Part shown: in pieces, positions 25,079 through 35,465 of the stretch | Position numbering within the stretch: position 1 is the first letter of the stretch | How the letters are laid out: the number at the start of each line of letters is the position of its first letter | DNA from: Actinomycetes bacterium | Lineage (GTDB): Bacteria; Actinomycetota; Acidimicrobiia; Acidimicrobiales; Acidimicrobilacustridaceae | DNA length: 64,000 nt | Reading direction: 5' to 3' | Assembly: GCA_029782145.1 (NCBI GenBank) | Contig: JAKOVH010000016.1 | Location: 434,001-498,000 of the forward strand | Program-made: the position numbers and the translations under genes | Notes under the pieces: generated by a model | Seen by the model: only the letters and a program-made list of their open reading frames with translations | Databases searched by the model: none | What the model was told of the DNA's origin: nothing

Positions 25079-25648
25079 TCAGGCCTGCACTCGGTGGAGC
25101 GTGTTCTCGTCGGTGTGGTTCATCGGCAGGGGCAGGGCGGCCACGTCGACGATGGTGTTCTCGGTGTAGGACCACGAGTCGGGGCCGTGCACGGTGATGG
25201 TGCACTGGTAGGCCGTGGTCTTGGCCACCTGGTCGAGGTGGATGTTCGACAGCACGCCGTAGGTCTGCGATCCGAGGGTGGCCTGCAGCACCAAGCTCGT
25301 GGCGTCGGCCTTGGCGGCGCCACCGGCGATCAGGGTCGAGCCCCGCGGCACCATGAAGCAGCGCATGACCTGCTCGTTGGCGGCGTCCCAGAGCCAGTAG
25401 CCGACCTCGGTGTGGAACGGCTCGTCCTCGCCGTCGCGCCACGCCGACATGCGGTAGTCGAGCCCGTAGAGGACCTGCTTGCCGTTCTCGACCGGTCCGA
25501 ACGGGTTCATGACGACCCGCTCGCGGTACGGCGTCTCGCCGACCTGCCCCTCGGCGTTGTGGTACGAGACGTCGAGGCCCTTGGTGCCCTCCCACGTGCC
25601 CGCGAGGGCGGCGAGGGGGCCGAGGTCGGCGGGGTCGGGAGCGGGCAT
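25079..25648 (-). CDS. Nitrobindin-like heme-binding / FABP-family beta-barrel protein
   Basis: 189 residues of the THAP4/nitrobindin (DUF1794-like) family. It begins with LGPLAALAGTWEGTKGLDV, containing the GTWEG motif of this 10-stranded barrel, and has a late His (MNHTDENTLHRV) but I cannot be sure which His would bind heme. Studied members bind ferric heme and isomerise or scavenge peroxynitrite; here that is inference. The ATG at 25648 follows GGAGGACC. Divergent from the aldo/keto reductase. Confidence 0.82.
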   Translation of the reverse strand: MPAPDPADLGPLAALAGTWEGTKGLDVSYHNAEGQVGETPYRERVVMNPFGPVENGKQVLYGLDYRMSAWRDGEDEPFHTEVGYWLWDAANEQVMRCFMVPRGSTLIAGGAAKADATSLVLQATLGSQTYGVLSNIHLDQVAKTTAYQCTITVHGPDSWSYTENTIVDVAALPLPMNHTDENTLHRVQA

Positions 25649-25741
25649 CGGGGTCCTCCGGGTGGTGGCGGCCGGGTGGCCGGGTGGTGCGGCACAGTAC
25701 GCGGAGGGTCGTGCGGCGTCGAACGTCCGTAGGCTGGCCGC

Positions 25742-26722
25742 ATGGAGAACCAGCCGCTGATGCCCTACCGCCGCCTGGGCCGCTCGGGCCTGCAGGTGAG
25801 CGCGCTGTCGTTCGGTTCGTGGGTGACCTTCGGCGGCCAGCTCGACACGGGGCTGGCCCGCGACTGCCTGGCCGCGGCACACGACGGCGGGGTCAACTAC
25901 TTCGACACCGCCGAGTCGTACGGCGCCGGCGAGTCCGAGGCCATCATGGGCAAGGCCATCGCCGAGCTCGGCTGGCCGCGGTGGAGCTTCGTCATCAGCA
26001 CCAAGCTCTTCTGGGGCCTCCACGACGCCCCGAACATGCGCAACACCCTCAACCGCAAGTACCTCCTGCAGGCCATCGAGGGGAGCCTCGAGCGGCTGGG
26101 CCTCGACTTCGTCGACCTGGTGCTCTGCCACCGGCCCGACCCGGAGACCCCGGTCGAGGAGACGGTGTGGGCGATGCACGACATCGTCGAGCGGGGCCAC
26201 GCCCTGTACTGGGGCACGTCGGAGTGGTCGGCCGACGACATCCGCGCCGCGTGGGAGATCGCCGAGCGCCACCACCTCCGCAAGCCGGTGGCCGAGCAGG
26301 CGCAGTACAACCTGTTCGAGCGGCGGCGGGTCGAGGCCGAGTACCGCCGGCTCTACGAGGAGATCGGCATCGGCCTCACCACTTGGAGCCCGCTGGCGTC
26401 GGGCCTGCTCACCGGCAAGTACCTCGACGGCGTCCCGGACGGCAGCCGGGCCTCGCTGCCGGGCTACGAGGGGCTGGCCGCCATGCTCACCGACCCGGCC
26501 CGCAACGACGACGTCCGCCGCCTGCGGGGGGTGGCCGACGAGCTCGGTTGCACGCTGTCGCAGCTGGCCATCGCCTGGTGCGCGGCCAACCCCAACGTCT
26601 CGACGGTGATCACGGGCGCCAGCCGGGTGGAGCAGGTCGAGGAGAACCTCGCCGCCCTGGAGGTCCTCGACGCGCTCGACCTCGACATGCTCGACCGCAT
26701 CGACGCCGCCCTCACCGGATGA
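25742..26722 (+). CDS. Aldo/keto reductase (potassium-channel beta-subunit-like group)
   Basis: 326 residues, TIM-barrel NADPH oxidoreductase. The catalytic tetrad is visible: Asp in YFDTAESYG, the Tyr of the same segment, Lys in ISTKLFWG and His in LVLCHRPDP. The C-terminal [19 protein letters not shown] binds NADPH as in the Kv-beta/YghZ branch. Substrate unknown. The ATG at 25742 lies 6 bases after TAGGCT (25730-25735), a leaderless arrangement. The stop overlaps the next start (ATGA). Confidence 0.92.
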   Translation: MENQPLMPYRRLGRSGLQVSALSFGSWVTFGGQLDTGLARDCLAAAHDGGVNYFDTAESYGAGESEAIMGKAIAELGWPRWSFVISTKLFWGLHDAPNMRNTLNRKYLLQAIEGSLERLGLDFVDLVLCHRPDPETPVEETVWAMHDIVERGHALYWGTSEWSADDIRAAWEIAERHHLRKPVAEQAQYNLFERRRVEAEYRRLYEEIGIGLTTWSPLASGLLTGKYLDGVPDGSRASLPGYEGLAAMLTDPARNDDVRRLRGVADELGCTLSQLAIAWCAANPNVSTVITGASRVEQVEENLAALEVLDALDLDMLDRIDAALTG

Positions 26723-27309
26723 GCTCCATCGGCTCGCTCTGCGTGTACTGCGGCTCGTCGACCGGCCGCGACCCCGTGCACCGCGCCACCGCCGACGCGC
26801 TCGGCCGCCTGCTCGCCGCCCAGGGTGTGCGTCTCGTGTACGGAGGCGGAGCGGTGGGCCTGATGGGTGTGGTGGCCGACGCGGTCATGGCCGCCGGCGG
26901 CGAGGTCCTCGGGGTGATCCCCAAGGGGCTGTTCTCCGCCGAGGTCGGCCACACCGGCATCACCGAGCTGGTCGAGGTGTCGTCCATGCACGAGCGCAAG
27001 CAGCGCATGGCCGAGGAGGCCGACGCCTTCCTTGCGCTGCCCGGCGGCCTGGGCACCCTCGAGGAGCTGGCCGAGATCACCACGTGGGCCCAGCTCGGCA
27101 TCCACGCCAAGCCGGTCGGGGTGCTCGACGTCGACGGGTTCTGGGAGCCGCTGCTGGCCTTCCTCGACCAGGCGGTGGAGGCGGGCTTCCTCCGGCCCCG
27201 CAACCGGGAGCTCGTGGTGCGGGTGACCGACGTCGACGACGTGCTGACGGTGCTCGGCGGCCACCGTGCCCCGCCCAACGCCCCGTTGCTCGACCTCGAC
27301 GAGAGCTGA
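26719..27309 (+). CDS. LOG-family protein (nucleoside 5'-monophosphate phosphoribohydrolase type)
   Basis: 196 residues, lysine-decarboxylase-like Rossmann fold with the LOG hallmarks SMHERKQRM and [12 protein letters not shown]. Family members release cytokinin bases from riboside monophosphates or hydrolyse AMP-like nucleotides; many bacterial copies carry the misleading name lysine decarboxylase. The ATG overlaps the aldo/keto reductase stop by 4 bases, so the two are coupled. Confidence 0.92.
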   Translation: MSSIGSLCVYCGSSTGRDPVHRATADALGRLLAAQGVRLVYGGGAVGLMGVVADAVMAAGGEVLGVIPKGLFSAEVGHTGITELVEVSSMHERKQRMAEEADAFLALPGGLGTLEELAEITTWAQLGIHAKPVGVLDVDGFWEPLLAFLDQAVEAGFLRPRNRELVVRVTDVDDVLTVLGGHRAPPNAPLLDLDES

Positions 27310-27367
27310 CCGCACCGGCATCGGGCCCGATGCGGGATCGGGCGGCGCCGCGGGCGAGAATCGGGCG

Positions 27368-28570
27368 ATGGAGCGCTGCGACGTCGCCGTGATCGGAGCC
27401 GGGCCGGGCGGGGCGGCGGCCGCCACGTGGCTGGCGCGCGGCGGCGCCGACGTGGTGGTGTTCGAGAAGGCCGGTCGGGGCCGCGACAAGAGCTGCGGCG
27501 ACGGCCTCACCCCCCGGGCGATCGCCGAGATCCGCCGCCTCGGCCTCGACATCTCCCGGTTCCACCGCATCGACGGGCTGCGGGTGCAGGCGGGCCGCAC
27601 GGTGCGCGAGGTGCGCTGGCCCGACGGGCCCTTCCCGCCGGTCGGGGCGGTGGCGCCGCGGGCCGAGTTCGACGCCATGGTGATGCAGGCCGCGGTCGAC
27701 GCCGGCGCCGAGCTGAGGGAGCGGGCTGCGGCCGAGCCCCTGCTGGAGGGCGACCGGGTGGTCGGGGTGCGGGCGGGCGCCGACGAGGTGCGCGCCGACC
27801 TGGTGGTGATCGCCGCGGGGGCCGGCTCCGCCGCGGCGCGGCTGGTCGGGGCGACCCGGGTGGAGGGGTCGCCGTTCGGCCTGGCGATCCGGGCCTACGC
27901 CCCCTCGGAACGGGCCGACGACCGCTACATGGAGGCCTGCCTCACCGTCGAGGGGCCCGACGGCTCCATCGTGCCGGGCTACGGCTGGGTGTTCCCGGCG
28001 GGCGACGGGATCGTGAACATCGGCGTCGGCGCCCTGTCGACGATGCGCAACTTCACCGGCCTGAACCTCAACACCATGCTCGACGCCTACGCCGCCCAGG
28101 TCGGCGTGTCGTGGCAGCTGGGGCCCTTCACCGACCGGCCCCGTGCGTGGCGCCTGCCGATGCACGTCGGTCGCCGCAGCGGCCACGGCTGGCTGGCGGT
28201 GGGCGACGCCGCCGGACTGGTGAACCCGTTCAACGGCGAAGGGATCGACTACGCGCTGGAGTCGGGCCGCCTGGCGGCCGAGGCGTTCCTCGAGCTGCCC
28301 AACACCGCGCCCGCTCGCTACGAGGCCGTGCTGGCCCACGACTACGACCCGTTCTTCGCCACCGCCCGCCGCTTCGCCTGGGTCATCGGCCGGCCCCGCC
28401 TGCTGCGGGCCCTGCTCGCCCTCGCCCTGTCGACCGGGTTCACCATGGAGCTGGTGCTCGACATCATGGCCAACCTCGTCGACGAGCAGCACCCCGGGCT
28501 GGCCGGGCGCCTGCTCGACGTCGGCGGCCGCGCCCTCGCGGTGGCCGACCCCGTGCTCGTGCGCAGCTGA
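27368..28570 (+). CDS. Geranylgeranyl-reductase-family FAD-dependent oxidoreductase
   Basis: 400 residues. FAD-binding GxGxxG motif ([18 protein letters not shown]) at the N-terminus, [20 protein letters not shown] typical of the geranylgeranyl reductase group, and the second FAD motif [22 protein letters not shown] near residue 280. Members reduce isoprenoid double bonds in lipids or menaquinone; the actual substrate is unknown. The ATG at 27368 is chosen because the Rossmann strand begins at once; the upstream in-frame stretch overlaps the LOG gene. Confidence 0.88.
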   Translation: MERCDVAVIGAGPGGAAAATWLARGGADVVVFEKAGRGRDKSCGDGLTPRAIAEIRRLGLDISRFHRIDGLRVQAGRTVREVRWPDGPFPPVGAVAPRAEFDAMVMQAAVDAGAELRERAAAEPLLEGDRVVGVRAGADEVRADLVVIAAGAGSAAARLVGATRVEGSPFGLAIRAYAPSERADDRYMEACLTVEGPDGSIVPGYGWVFPAGDGIVNIGVGALSTMRNFTGLNLNTMLDAYAAQVGVSWQLGPFTDRPRAWRLPMHVGRRSGHGWLAVGDAAGLVNPFNGEGIDYALESGRLAAEAFLELPNTAPARYEAVLAHDYDPFFATARRFAWVIGRPRLLRALLALALSTGFTMELVLDIMANLVDEQHPGLAGRLLDVGGRALAVADPVLVRS

Positions 28571-28617
28571 AGGGGTAGGTCTCCTCGGTCGCGCCCGCGA
28601 ACCCGCGGAGGTACCGC

Positions 28618-30990
28618 ATGGCGACGAAGCTCACCGAACCCGACCGGACGACCGAGCTCCAGAAGCTCGACGCCTACTGGCGGGCGGCCAACTACCTCAC
28701 GGTCGGGCAGATCTACCTGCGGGACAACCCGCTGCTGCGCGAGCCGCTGCGCCCCGAGCACGTCAAGCCCCGTCTGCTCGGGCACTGGGGCACCTCGCCC
28801 GGCCTCAACCTCGTCTACGCCCACCTCAACCGGGTGATCGCCGAGCGCGACCTCGACGTGCTGTTCGTCTGCGGACCGGGCCACGGCGGTCCGGCGGTGG
28901 TCGCCAACGTCTACCTGGAGGGCACCTACAGCGAGGTGTACCCCGACGTGAGCCGGGACGAGGAGGGCCTGCGCCTGCTGTTCCGCCAGTTCTCGACGCC
29001 GGGTGGCATCCCGAGCCACGTCAGCGTGCCCGTCCCCGGCTCGATCCACGAGGGCGGCGAGCTGGGCTACGCGCTGGTGCACGCCACGGGCGCCGCCTTC
29101 GACGCACCCGAGCGCATCGTGGCCTGTGTCATCGGCGACGGGGAGGCCGAGACCGGGCCGCTCGAGGGCTCGTGGAAGGGCATCGAGTTCCTGAACCCGG
29201 TGCGCGACGGCGCCGTGTTGCCGATCCTGCACCTCAACGGGGCCAAGATCTCAGGGCCCACCGTCCTCGGGCGCACGCCCGACGAGCGCATCGGCGAGCT
29301 GCTGCGGGGCCACGGCTACGAGCCGCTGTTCGTCGAGGGCGACGACCCGGCCACGGTGCACGCCGAGCTGGCCCGGACCTTCGACGCGGCGTTCGACGAG
29401 ATCGCTCGCCGCCAGCAGCAGGCCCGCCGCTCGGGCGACGGCACGTTCCGGGCGGGCTGGCCGGCGGTCGTGCTGCGCACGCCGAAGGGCTGGACCGGAC
29501 CCGACGTCGTCGACGGCGAGCCGGTGGAGGGCACGTTCCGCTCCCACCAGGTGCCGGTCGGCGACGTGCGCACGAACCCCGACCACCTCCGGATCCTCGA
29601 GGAGTGGATGCGCGGCTACCGGCCCGAGGAGCTCTTCGACGACGACGGCCGGCTCGTCCCCGAGCTGGCGGAGCTGGTCCCGCCCGACGAGCGGCGCATG
29701 GGTGCCAACCCGGCGGCCAACGGCGGGCGCCTGCGGGTGGCGCTCGACCTGCCGGACTTCGCCGGCTACGCCGTCGAGGTGCCAGCCCAGGGCCAGCGGC
29801 GGGTGGAGTCCACGCGCCGGCTGGGGGAGTGGCTCCGCGACGTCTTCACGGCCAACGCCGACGACGCCAACTTCCGGGTGTTCTGCCCCGACGAGACCAA
29901 CTCGAACCGCCTGACGCCGGTGTTCGAGGTGGAGAACCGCACGTGGACCCTGCCCGCCCACGACGGCGACGACCACCTGGCGCCCGACGGGCGGGTGATG
30001 GAGGTCCTCTCCGAGCACCTCTGCCACGGCTGGCTCGAGGGCTACACCCTGACCGGTCGCCACGGGCTGTTCGCCACCTACGAGGCGTTCGCCATGGTGT
30101 CGGCGTCGATGACCGTGCAGCACTCGAAGTGGCTGGACGGCGCCACCGAGCTCGGGTGGCGACGGCCGGTCCCGTCGCTCAACGTGCTGCTCACCTCCAC
30201 CTGCTGGCGCAACGACCACAACGGCTTCAGCCACCAGGGGCCCGGCCTGATCGACACGGTCGTGTCGAAGAAGCCGTCGGTGTCGCGGGTGTACCTGCCG
30301 CCGGACGCCAACTGCCTGCTGTCGGTGGCCGACCACTGCCTCCGGTCCACGGACTACGTGAACCTGATCGTGATCGACAAGCAGCCGCACCTGCAGTGGC
30401 TCGACATGCAGGCGGCGCGCCGCCACTGCACCCAGGGCTACGGCCGCTGGGGATGGGTGGAGACCCACGGGGGCGAGGACCCCGACGTGGTGCTGGCCTG
30501 CGCCGGTGACGTGGTGACGATGGAGGCGGTGGCCGCCGCCTCGCTGCTGCGGCAGTGGTGCCCCGAGCTGCGGGTCCGGTTCGTGAACGTCGTCGACCTG
30601 ATGACGCTCCTGCCGGCGAACGACCACCCCCACGGCATGGACCAGCTGGCCTTCGACACCCTCTTCACGCCGGACCGGCACGTGATCTTCGCCTTCCACG
30701 GCTACCCCCGGGAGGTGCACTTCCTCATCCACGGCCAGGGCGACACCGACCGGTTCCACGTGCGGGGCTACGAGGAGGAGGGCACCACGACCACGCCGTT
30801 CGACATGGTCGTGCTGAACCGGGTGAGCCGGTTCCACCTGTGCCTCGAGGCGATGCGCCGCTCCCGGCGCGACGTCGCCGGGTTCGACGAGCTGTCCGAG
30901 CAGTGCCGCACCGCGCTGGCCCGCCACGAGATCTACATCCGTGAGAACCTGGAGGACATGCCCGAGGTGCGCGACTGGACGTTGGACTGA
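28618..30990 (+). CDS. xfp: Xylulose-5-phosphate/fructose-6-phosphate phosphoketolase
   Basis: 790 residues, full length for the family. It splits xylulose-5-P or fructose-6-P with phosphate to acetyl phosphate plus glyceraldehyde-3-P or erythrose-4-P. Motifs: [35 protein letters not shown], the TPP-binding [16 protein letters not shown], and [11 protein letters not shown]. The ATG has GGAGGT 5 bases upstream. Acetate kinase follows after 14 bases, giving a route from sugar phosphate to acetate and ATP. Confidence 0.97.
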   Translation: MATKLTEPDRTTELQKLDAYWRAANYLTVGQIYLRDNPLLREPLRPEHVKPRLLGHWGTSPGLNLVYAHLNRVIAERDLDVLFVCGPGHGGPAVVANVYLEGTYSEVYPDVSRDEEGLRLLFRQFSTPGGIPSHVSVPVPGSIHEGGELGYALVHATGAAFDAPERIVACVIGDGEAETGPLEGSWKGIEFLNPVRDGAVLPILHLNGAKISGPTVLGRTPDERIGELLRGHGYEPLFVEGDDPATVHAELARTFDAAFDEIARRQQQARRSGDGTFRAGWPAVVLRTPKGWTGPDVVDGEPVEGTFRSHQVPVGDVRTNPDHLRILEEWMRGYRPEELFDDDGRLVPELAELVPPDERRMGANPAANGGRLRVALDLPDFAGYAVEVPAQGQRRVESTRRLGEWLRDVFTANADDANFRVFCPDETNSNRLTPVFEVENRTWTLPAHDGDDHLAPDGRVMEVLSEHLCHGWLEGYTLTGRHGLFATYEAFAMVSASMTVQHSKWLDGATELGWRRPVPSLNVLLTSTCWRNDHNGFSHQGPGLIDTVVSKKPSVSRVYLPPDANCLLSVADHCLRSTDYVNLIVIDKQPHLQWLDMQAARRHCTQGYGRWGWVETHGGEDPDVVLACAGDVVTMEAVAAASLLRQWCPELRVRFVNVVDLMTLLPANDHPHGMDQLAFDTLFTPDRHVIFAFHGYPREVHFLIHGQGDTDRFHVRGYEEEGTTTTPFDMVVLNRVSRFHLCLEAMRRSRRDVAGFDELSEQCRTALARHEIYIRENLEDMPEVRDWTLD

Positions 30991-31004
30991 CGGGGCCGGC
31001 GCGG

Positions 31005-32096
31005 GTGGACGTCCTCGTCGTCAACGTGGGGTCGAGCACGGTCAAGGTCCAGGTCGTCGACCCTCACGACCGCCGCACCTTCGACATCGAGCTGCCCACC
31101 CCGGTCGACCCGGCCGAGCTCGACGAGCTGATCGGGCGATTCGGCTCGGTCGGCGCCATCGGGCACCGCATCGTGCACGGCGGGGCCGACCACACCGAGC
31201 CGGAGCTGGTCACCGACGAGCTGCTCGACGAGCTCGACGTGGTGGCCCGCCTGGCGCCGCTGCACGACCCGCCGGCGCTGGAGGTGGTGCGCCTCGTGCA
31301 GCGCCTGCACCCCGAGCTGCCCGCCGTGGCCTGCTACGACACCGCCTTCCACGCCACCCTGCCGCCCGCCGCGCGCCACTACGCGGTGCCGATCGAGTGG
31401 GAGCAGCGGTTCGGGCTGCGCAAGTTCGGCTTCCACGGCCTGAGCCACCGCTACGCCAGCCACCGCGCCGCCGAGGTGGTGGGCCGGCGGGTGGAGGAGC
31501 TGAAGGTGGTGACCTGCCACCTCGGCGCGGGCGCGTCGCTCGCCGCGGTCGACGGGGGCCGCTGCGTCGACACCACCATGGGCTTCACGCCGCTGGCCGG
31601 CCTGGTGATGGCCACCCGCTCGGGCGACGTCGACCCCGGAGCGCTGCTGTGGCTGCAGCAGGAGGCCGGCCTCGACGCCGCCGCCGTGGAGGACCAGCTG
31701 TGGCACCGGTCCGGCCTGGCCGGGCTGTCGGGTCGCTCCGGCGACCTGCGCGCGGTGCTCGCCGGCATCGACGAGGGCGACGAGCGGTGCCGGCTGGCGC
31801 TCGACGTCTACGTCCATCGGCTCCGGTCGGCCATCGCCGGCATGGTGGCGGCCCTCGGGCAGCTCGACGTGGTCGTCTTCACCGGGGGCGTGGGGGAGCG
31901 CTCGGCGCTCGTGCGGGCCGAGGCGGTCGCCGGGCTCGCCTTCCTCGGCCTGGAGCTCGACCGCCGGGCCAACGAGGCGGTGGGTCCGGAGCTCGACGGC
32001 GACCTCTCCGGCCCGGGCGCCACGGTCTCGACCGTCGTCGTGCATGCCCGCGAGGACGTCGAGATCGCCCGTCAGGTGCGGTCGGTCGTCGGCTAA
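31005..32096 (+). CDS. ackA: Acetate kinase
   Basis: 363 residues, shorter than the usual 395-400. Acetyl phosphate + ADP gives acetate + ATP. Motifs: NVGSSTVKV at the N-terminus, GHRIVHGG, the catalytic Asp in CYDTAFH, GFHGLSHRYAS, HLGAGASLAAV and FTGGVGERS. GTG start at 31005, 14 bases behind xfp, so the acetyl phosphate made by Xfp is used directly. No phosphotransacetylase gene is adjacent. Confidence 0.95.
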   Translation: MDVLVVNVGSSTVKVQVVDPHDRRTFDIELPTPVDPAELDELIGRFGSVGAIGHRIVHGGADHTEPELVTDELLDELDVVARLAPLHDPPALEVVRLVQRLHPELPAVACYDTAFHATLPPAARHYAVPIEWEQRFGLRKFGFHGLSHRYASHRAAEVVGRRVEELKVVTCHLGAGASLAAVDGGRCVDTTMGFTPLAGLVMATRSGDVDPGALLWLQQEAGLDAAAVEDQLWHRSGLAGLSGRSGDLRAVLAGIDEGDERCRLALDVYVHRLRSAIAGMVAALGQLDVVVFTGGVGERSALVRAEAVAGLAFLGLELDRRANEAVGPELDGDLSGPGATVSTVVVHAREDVEIARQVRSVVG

Positions 32097-32135
32097 CGAT
32101 CATGACGCCCGTGTGACAGCGGCGCGGGTGGCGAT

Positions 32136-32154
32136 GTGCCGCGCCGAGCGGCAC
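32136..32154. terminator. Hairpin downstream of ackA
   Basis: GTGCCGC-GCCGA-GCGGCAC, 7-bp arms and 5-base loop, 40 bases after the ackA stop. The next bases hold a smaller repeat ACGTC-GT-GACGT. No T-tract. The rest of the gap to 32333 holds a TACATT box at about 32242-32247, a possible -10 for the next gene. Confidence 0.4.
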
Positions 32155-32333
32155 GTCGTGACGTGTGGTGACGCCAGGTGGCCTCTCGGCGCGTGCTCTC
32201 CGGCACGTCGGGCGTCATGCGCGTCGCCGGGCCGGTGCGCTACATTGCGAAACCGTTACGGTCTGCTCCGGTCGACACGGTCGCCGAGCGGCCCGAGCTC
32301 TCCCGCCCGCCCCCCACCCAGGAGCGACCCCGC

Positions 32334-33545
32334 ATGCCCCGAGCCGGCCGCCGACCCCACGCCGCCCTCGCCGTGGTGGCGGGCGTGGTGATCGCCGTCG
32401 TGGCGCTGCTGCCGGGCTCTCGGGCCTCGGCCGACACCGCCGCCGACCAGCGGGAGGTGAAGCGCAAGCGGGCCGAGGTCGCCAGCCAGATCGACACCCT
32501 GAAGGCCACCGACACCCAGCTCGACTCCGCCCTCGCCGACCTGCAGGCCAACGTCCGGGCCACCCAGGCGGCCATGGCCGACGCCCAGGCCGACGTCGAC
32601 GCGGCCACCGACCGCGCCCGGCAGGCCGAACGCCAGGCGGCCGAGACCCAGGCCCGCATCGACCAGCTCCGCGGCCAGGTCGTGCAGGCCGCCGTCGACG
32701 CCTACGTCGAGCCCAAGGGCGACCAGGCCCTCGACATGTTCGAGGAGCGCTCGGCCAACGACGCCAGCGCCAAGCAGGCGCTCATCGACGTCACCAGCGG
32801 GGCCAAGCTCGACGTGGTCGACGAGTTCCGCAACGCCAAGCAGCAGCTCGAAGAGCAGCAGGCCGAGGCCGACGCGGCGCGGGCCGAGGCCGAGCAGCGC
32901 CGTGACGCCCTCGCCGAGAAGAAGGCGGGCTACGACACGGCGCTGGCCCAGCAACAGCAGGTCGCCGACCAGGTCAGCGCCCGCATCGACGACAAGCTGG
33001 CCGAGTCCCAGGCGCTGGCCACGCTGGACTCGAAGCTCTCCGACCAGCTGGCCCGCGAGCAGGCGGCGTTGGCGCAGAAGCTCCGCGCGGCACGCGGGTC
33101 GAGCGGTGGCGGTGGCGGTGGCGGCGGGCGTGGCAGCGCCTCGATCAGCGTGAGCCGGCCGGGGCTGTCGAGCGTCGGTGGCATCACGGTGGCCTCGTCG
33201 ATCGCCGGCCAGCTCCAGTCGTTGCTCAACGCCGCCTCGGCGGCGGGCTACGACCTCGGTGGCAGCGGGTGGCGCGACTCGAGCGGCCAGATCGCCCTGC
33301 GCCGGCAGAACTGCGGCAGCAGCGACTACGCCGTCTACCAGATGTCGCCCGAGCAGTGCTCGCCGCCGACGGCGATCCCGGGCCGGTCCAAGCACGAGCA
33401 GGGCCTGGCCATCGACTTCACCATCGGCGGTCACACCCTGCGCACCTCCGACGGCGCCTACCAGTGGATGGTCGGCAACGCCGGCAGCTACGGCTTCGTG
33501 AACCTGCCGGGCGAGCCCTGGCACTGGTCGGTCGGCGGCGGCTGA
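32334..33545 (+). CDS. Secreted coiled-coil VanY-type D-alanyl-D-alanine carboxypeptidase
   Basis: 403 residues. Signal peptide (about 1-30, AVVAGVVIAVVALLPGSRASA), then a long coiled coil (about 35-250) like the N-terminus of CwlO/PcsB-type cell-wall hydrolases, a poly-Gly linker and a peptidase M15B/VanY domain (about 285-403). Zinc motifs SKHEQGLAIDF and EPWHWS are present. It likely trims peptidoglycan stem peptides. The ATG at 32334 has AGGAG 9 bases upstream; the frame is open to 32178 but a signal peptide begins only here. Confidence 0.9.
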   Translation: MPRAGRRPHAALAVVAGVVIAVVALLPGSRASADTAADQREVKRKRAEVASQIDTLKATDTQLDSALADLQANVRATQAAMADAQADVDAATDRARQAERQAAETQARIDQLRGQVVQAAVDAYVEPKGDQALDMFEERSANDASAKQALIDVTSGAKLDVVDEFRNAKQQLEEQQAEADAARAEAEQRRDALAEKKAGYDTALAQQQQVADQVSARIDDKLAESQALATLDSKLSDQLAREQAALAQKLRAARGSSGGGGGGGGRGSASISVSRPGLSSVGGITVASSIAGQLQSLLNAASAAGYDLGGSGWRDSSGQIALRRQNCGSSDYAVYQMSPEQCSPPTAIPGRSKHEQGLAIDFTIGGHTLRTSDGAYQWMVGNAGSYGFVNLPGEPWHWSVGGG

Positions 33546-33670
33546 ACGCGCCCGGTCGCCCGAGCCGCTCGGGCGAGGTGGTGGCGGCGCGGGCGCGGCG
33601 CGGCCATCATGCGCGCGCCCAGGGGACGTCCGTCGGCGTCGCGGGCTGCGCCGAGAGCGGGAGAGGGCCC

Positions 33671-34540
33671 ATGGCGAGCGCCCACGAGATCCGAGACGCG
33701 CAGCGAGCGACCTGGGCCGGGCTCTCCGGCGGTTGGGAGAAGTGGGACTCGATCATCATGGGCCAGCTCGCTCCGGTGGGTGCGGCGATGATCGAACGCC
33801 TCGGCATCGCCGACGACCAGCGCCACCTCGACATCGCCGCCGGCACGGGTGAGCCCGGCCTGACCGTGGCCCGGCTCGCGCCGGCGGGGCGCGTGGTGCT
33901 GACCGACCTCGTCCCCGAGATGCTCGACGTGGCCGCCCGGCGAGCCCGAGCGCTGGGGATCGCCAACGTCGAGACGCAGGTGTGCAGCGCCGACGAGCTG
34001 CCCTTCGGTGACGCCACCTTCGACAGCGTGTCCGTGCGCTTCGGGTACATGTTCTTCCCCGACGTGGCCAAGGTGACCGCCGAGCTCGCTCGCGTGCTGC
34101 AGCCCGGCGGACGCCTGTGCGCGGCGGTGTGGGTCGAGCCCGACGAGAACCCCTGGACGTCGATCCTCATGCAGGCGATCGGCACGGAGGTCACCCTGCC
34201 GGCCCCCGAGCCGGACAGCCCCACCATGTTCCGATGGGCCGCACCCGGATCGGTCAGCGCCCTCTTCGAGGCGGCCGGGCTGCGCGACGTCGCCGAGTGG
34301 GAGGTGGGCGTCGAGCTCGTCACCCGATCGGCCGAGGAGTACTGGGAGATGATGAGCGAGCACGTCTCTCTCGCCGTCGCCGCGCTCGGGCGCCTCGACG
34401 AGCCGGCCCGGCAGCGGGTCCGGGCGACCGCCGTCGCCCAGGTGGCGGCCTTCGAGCACGACGGCGAGGTGCGGGTTCCCGGTCTGGCCCGGTGCATCGT
34501 CGGCACCAAGCCCGAGCCGGGCGGTGCACCCGGGGCATGA
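33671..34540 (+). CDS. SAM-dependent class I methyltransferase
   Basis: 289 residues, UbiE/Methyltransf_11-like. The SAM-binding loop is HLDIAAGTGEPGLTVARL, the acidic strand end is VLTDLVPEMLDVAARRA, and motif SADELPFGDATFDSVSVRFGYMFF follows. Substrate unknown. The ATG at 33671 follows GAGAGGG. First gene of the plus-strand group with the SDR and SnoaL-like genes, although a promoter-like TAGGGT sits before the SDR gene. Confidence 0.9.
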   Translation: MASAHEIRDAQRATWAGLSGGWEKWDSIIMGQLAPVGAAMIERLGIADDQRHLDIAAGTGEPGLTVARLAPAGRVVLTDLVPEMLDVAARRARALGIANVETQVCSADELPFGDATFDSVSVRFGYMFFPDVAKVTAELARVLQPGGRLCAAVWVEPDENPWTSILMQAIGTEVTLPAPEPDSPTMFRWAAPGSVSALFEAAGLRDVAEWEVGVELVTRSAEEYWEMMSEHVSLAVAALGRLDEPARQRVRATAVAQVAAFEHDGEVRVPGLARCIVGTKPEPGGAPGA

Positions 34541-34607
34541 CCGGTCCCCGATGGGATCGGCCGCGTCGGGAGTTCGGTAGGGTCGCCTCGACACACGAGG
34601 GGGACCC

Positions 34608-35465
34608 ATGACCGACTCACCAGTCGCCGTCGTCACCGGTGCCAGCCGGGGCATCGGCCGGGCCGGCGCCCTGGCGCTGGCCGACGCCGGCTTCGACGTG
34701 GCCATCAGCGCCCGCACCGTCAAGGAGGGCCAGGGCGTCGCCGAGCCCAACTCCGTGCGGGAGGAGCGCACCCTCAGCGTGCCGGGGAGCCTCGAGCGCA
34801 CGGCCGAGGAGATCGAGGCGCGGGGGCAGCGGGCGCTCGTCGTGCCGATGGACCTGCTCGACCGCGAGGCGGTGCTCGAGCTCCCGGCGACGGTGCTGCG
34901 GGAGTGGGGCCGCATCGACGTGCTGTTCAACAACGCCATCTACCGCGGTGTCGGCACCCTCGACCGCATCGCCGACCTCACGCCCGAGTCGATGACGGCG
35001 ATGTTCACCGGGAACTTCATCCATCAGGTGCTGCTGATCCAGGCGGTGCTGCCGCACATGCTCGAGCGGGGCCGCGGCATCGTGATCGACATGGTGTCGG
35101 GGTCGGCGCGCCACGACCCGCCCGGCCCTCCGGGGGAGGGCGGCTGGGGGATCCTCTACTCCGCGTCGAAGGCGGCGTTCGGGCGGGTCGCGGGCGGCGT
35201 CAACGCCGAGCACCGGGCGGCGGGCGTCAAGGCGTTCAACGTCGACCCGGGCAACGTCATCACCGAAGCCCGCAAGGCCGCCAAGCCCGACGACGACTAC
35301 GAGGCGGGGTTCGGCAGCGCCCCCGCCGAGGCCACCGGCAAGGTGGTGGCGTGGCTGGCGACCGATCCGGGCGCGGACCGGTTCCTGGGCAAGTGGATCT
35401 TCGCCCCCAAGCTGTGCTCGGACCTCGGGCTGCTGCCTGGCTGGTCGATGGAGGGCAGCGGCTGA
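34608..35465 (+). CDS. Short-chain dehydrogenase/reductase
   Basis: 285 residues, classical SDR. Cofactor motif VVTGASRGIGRAGALAL, NNAIY (the NNAG position), catalytic YSASK near residue 185 and VDPGNVITEA. An insertion around residues 45-70 and a C-terminal WIFAPKLCSDL set it apart from the other SDRs here. Substrate unknown. TAGGGT (34578-34583) and GAGGGGGA precede the ATG. The stop shares one base with the next start (TGATG). Confidence 0.93.
   Translation: MTDSPVAVVTGASRGIGRAGALALADAGFDVAISARTVKEGQGVAEPNSVREERTLSVPGSLERTAEEIEARGQRALVVPMDLLDREAVLELPATVLREWGRIDVLFNNAIYRGVGTLDRIADLTPESMTAMFTGNFIHQVLLIQAVLPHMLERGRGIVIDMVSGSARHDPPGPPGEGGWGILYSASKAAFGRVAGGVNAEHRAAGVKAFNVDPGNVITEARKAAKPDDDYEAGFGSAPAEATGKVVAWLATDPGADRFLGKWIFAPKLCSDLGLLPGWSMEGSG

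Noticed and set aside
26719..27309. Lysine decarboxylase
   Set aside because: SMHERK and PGGLGTLEE are LOG-family motifs; the decarboxylase name is a known mis-annotation.
29251..30927. 558-codon frame antisense to phosphoketolase
   Set aside because: Shadow of a well-recognised enzyme gene; composition is Val/Gly/His/Arg-rich without motifs. The same holds for other long antisense frames such as 14247-16106 and 16501-18090.
32097..32333. ydaO-type (c-di-AMP) riboswitch before the cell-wall peptidase gene
   Set aside because: Such genes are often preceded by one in actinomycetes, but I could not find the conserved core; only a small hairpin and a possible promoter are visible.
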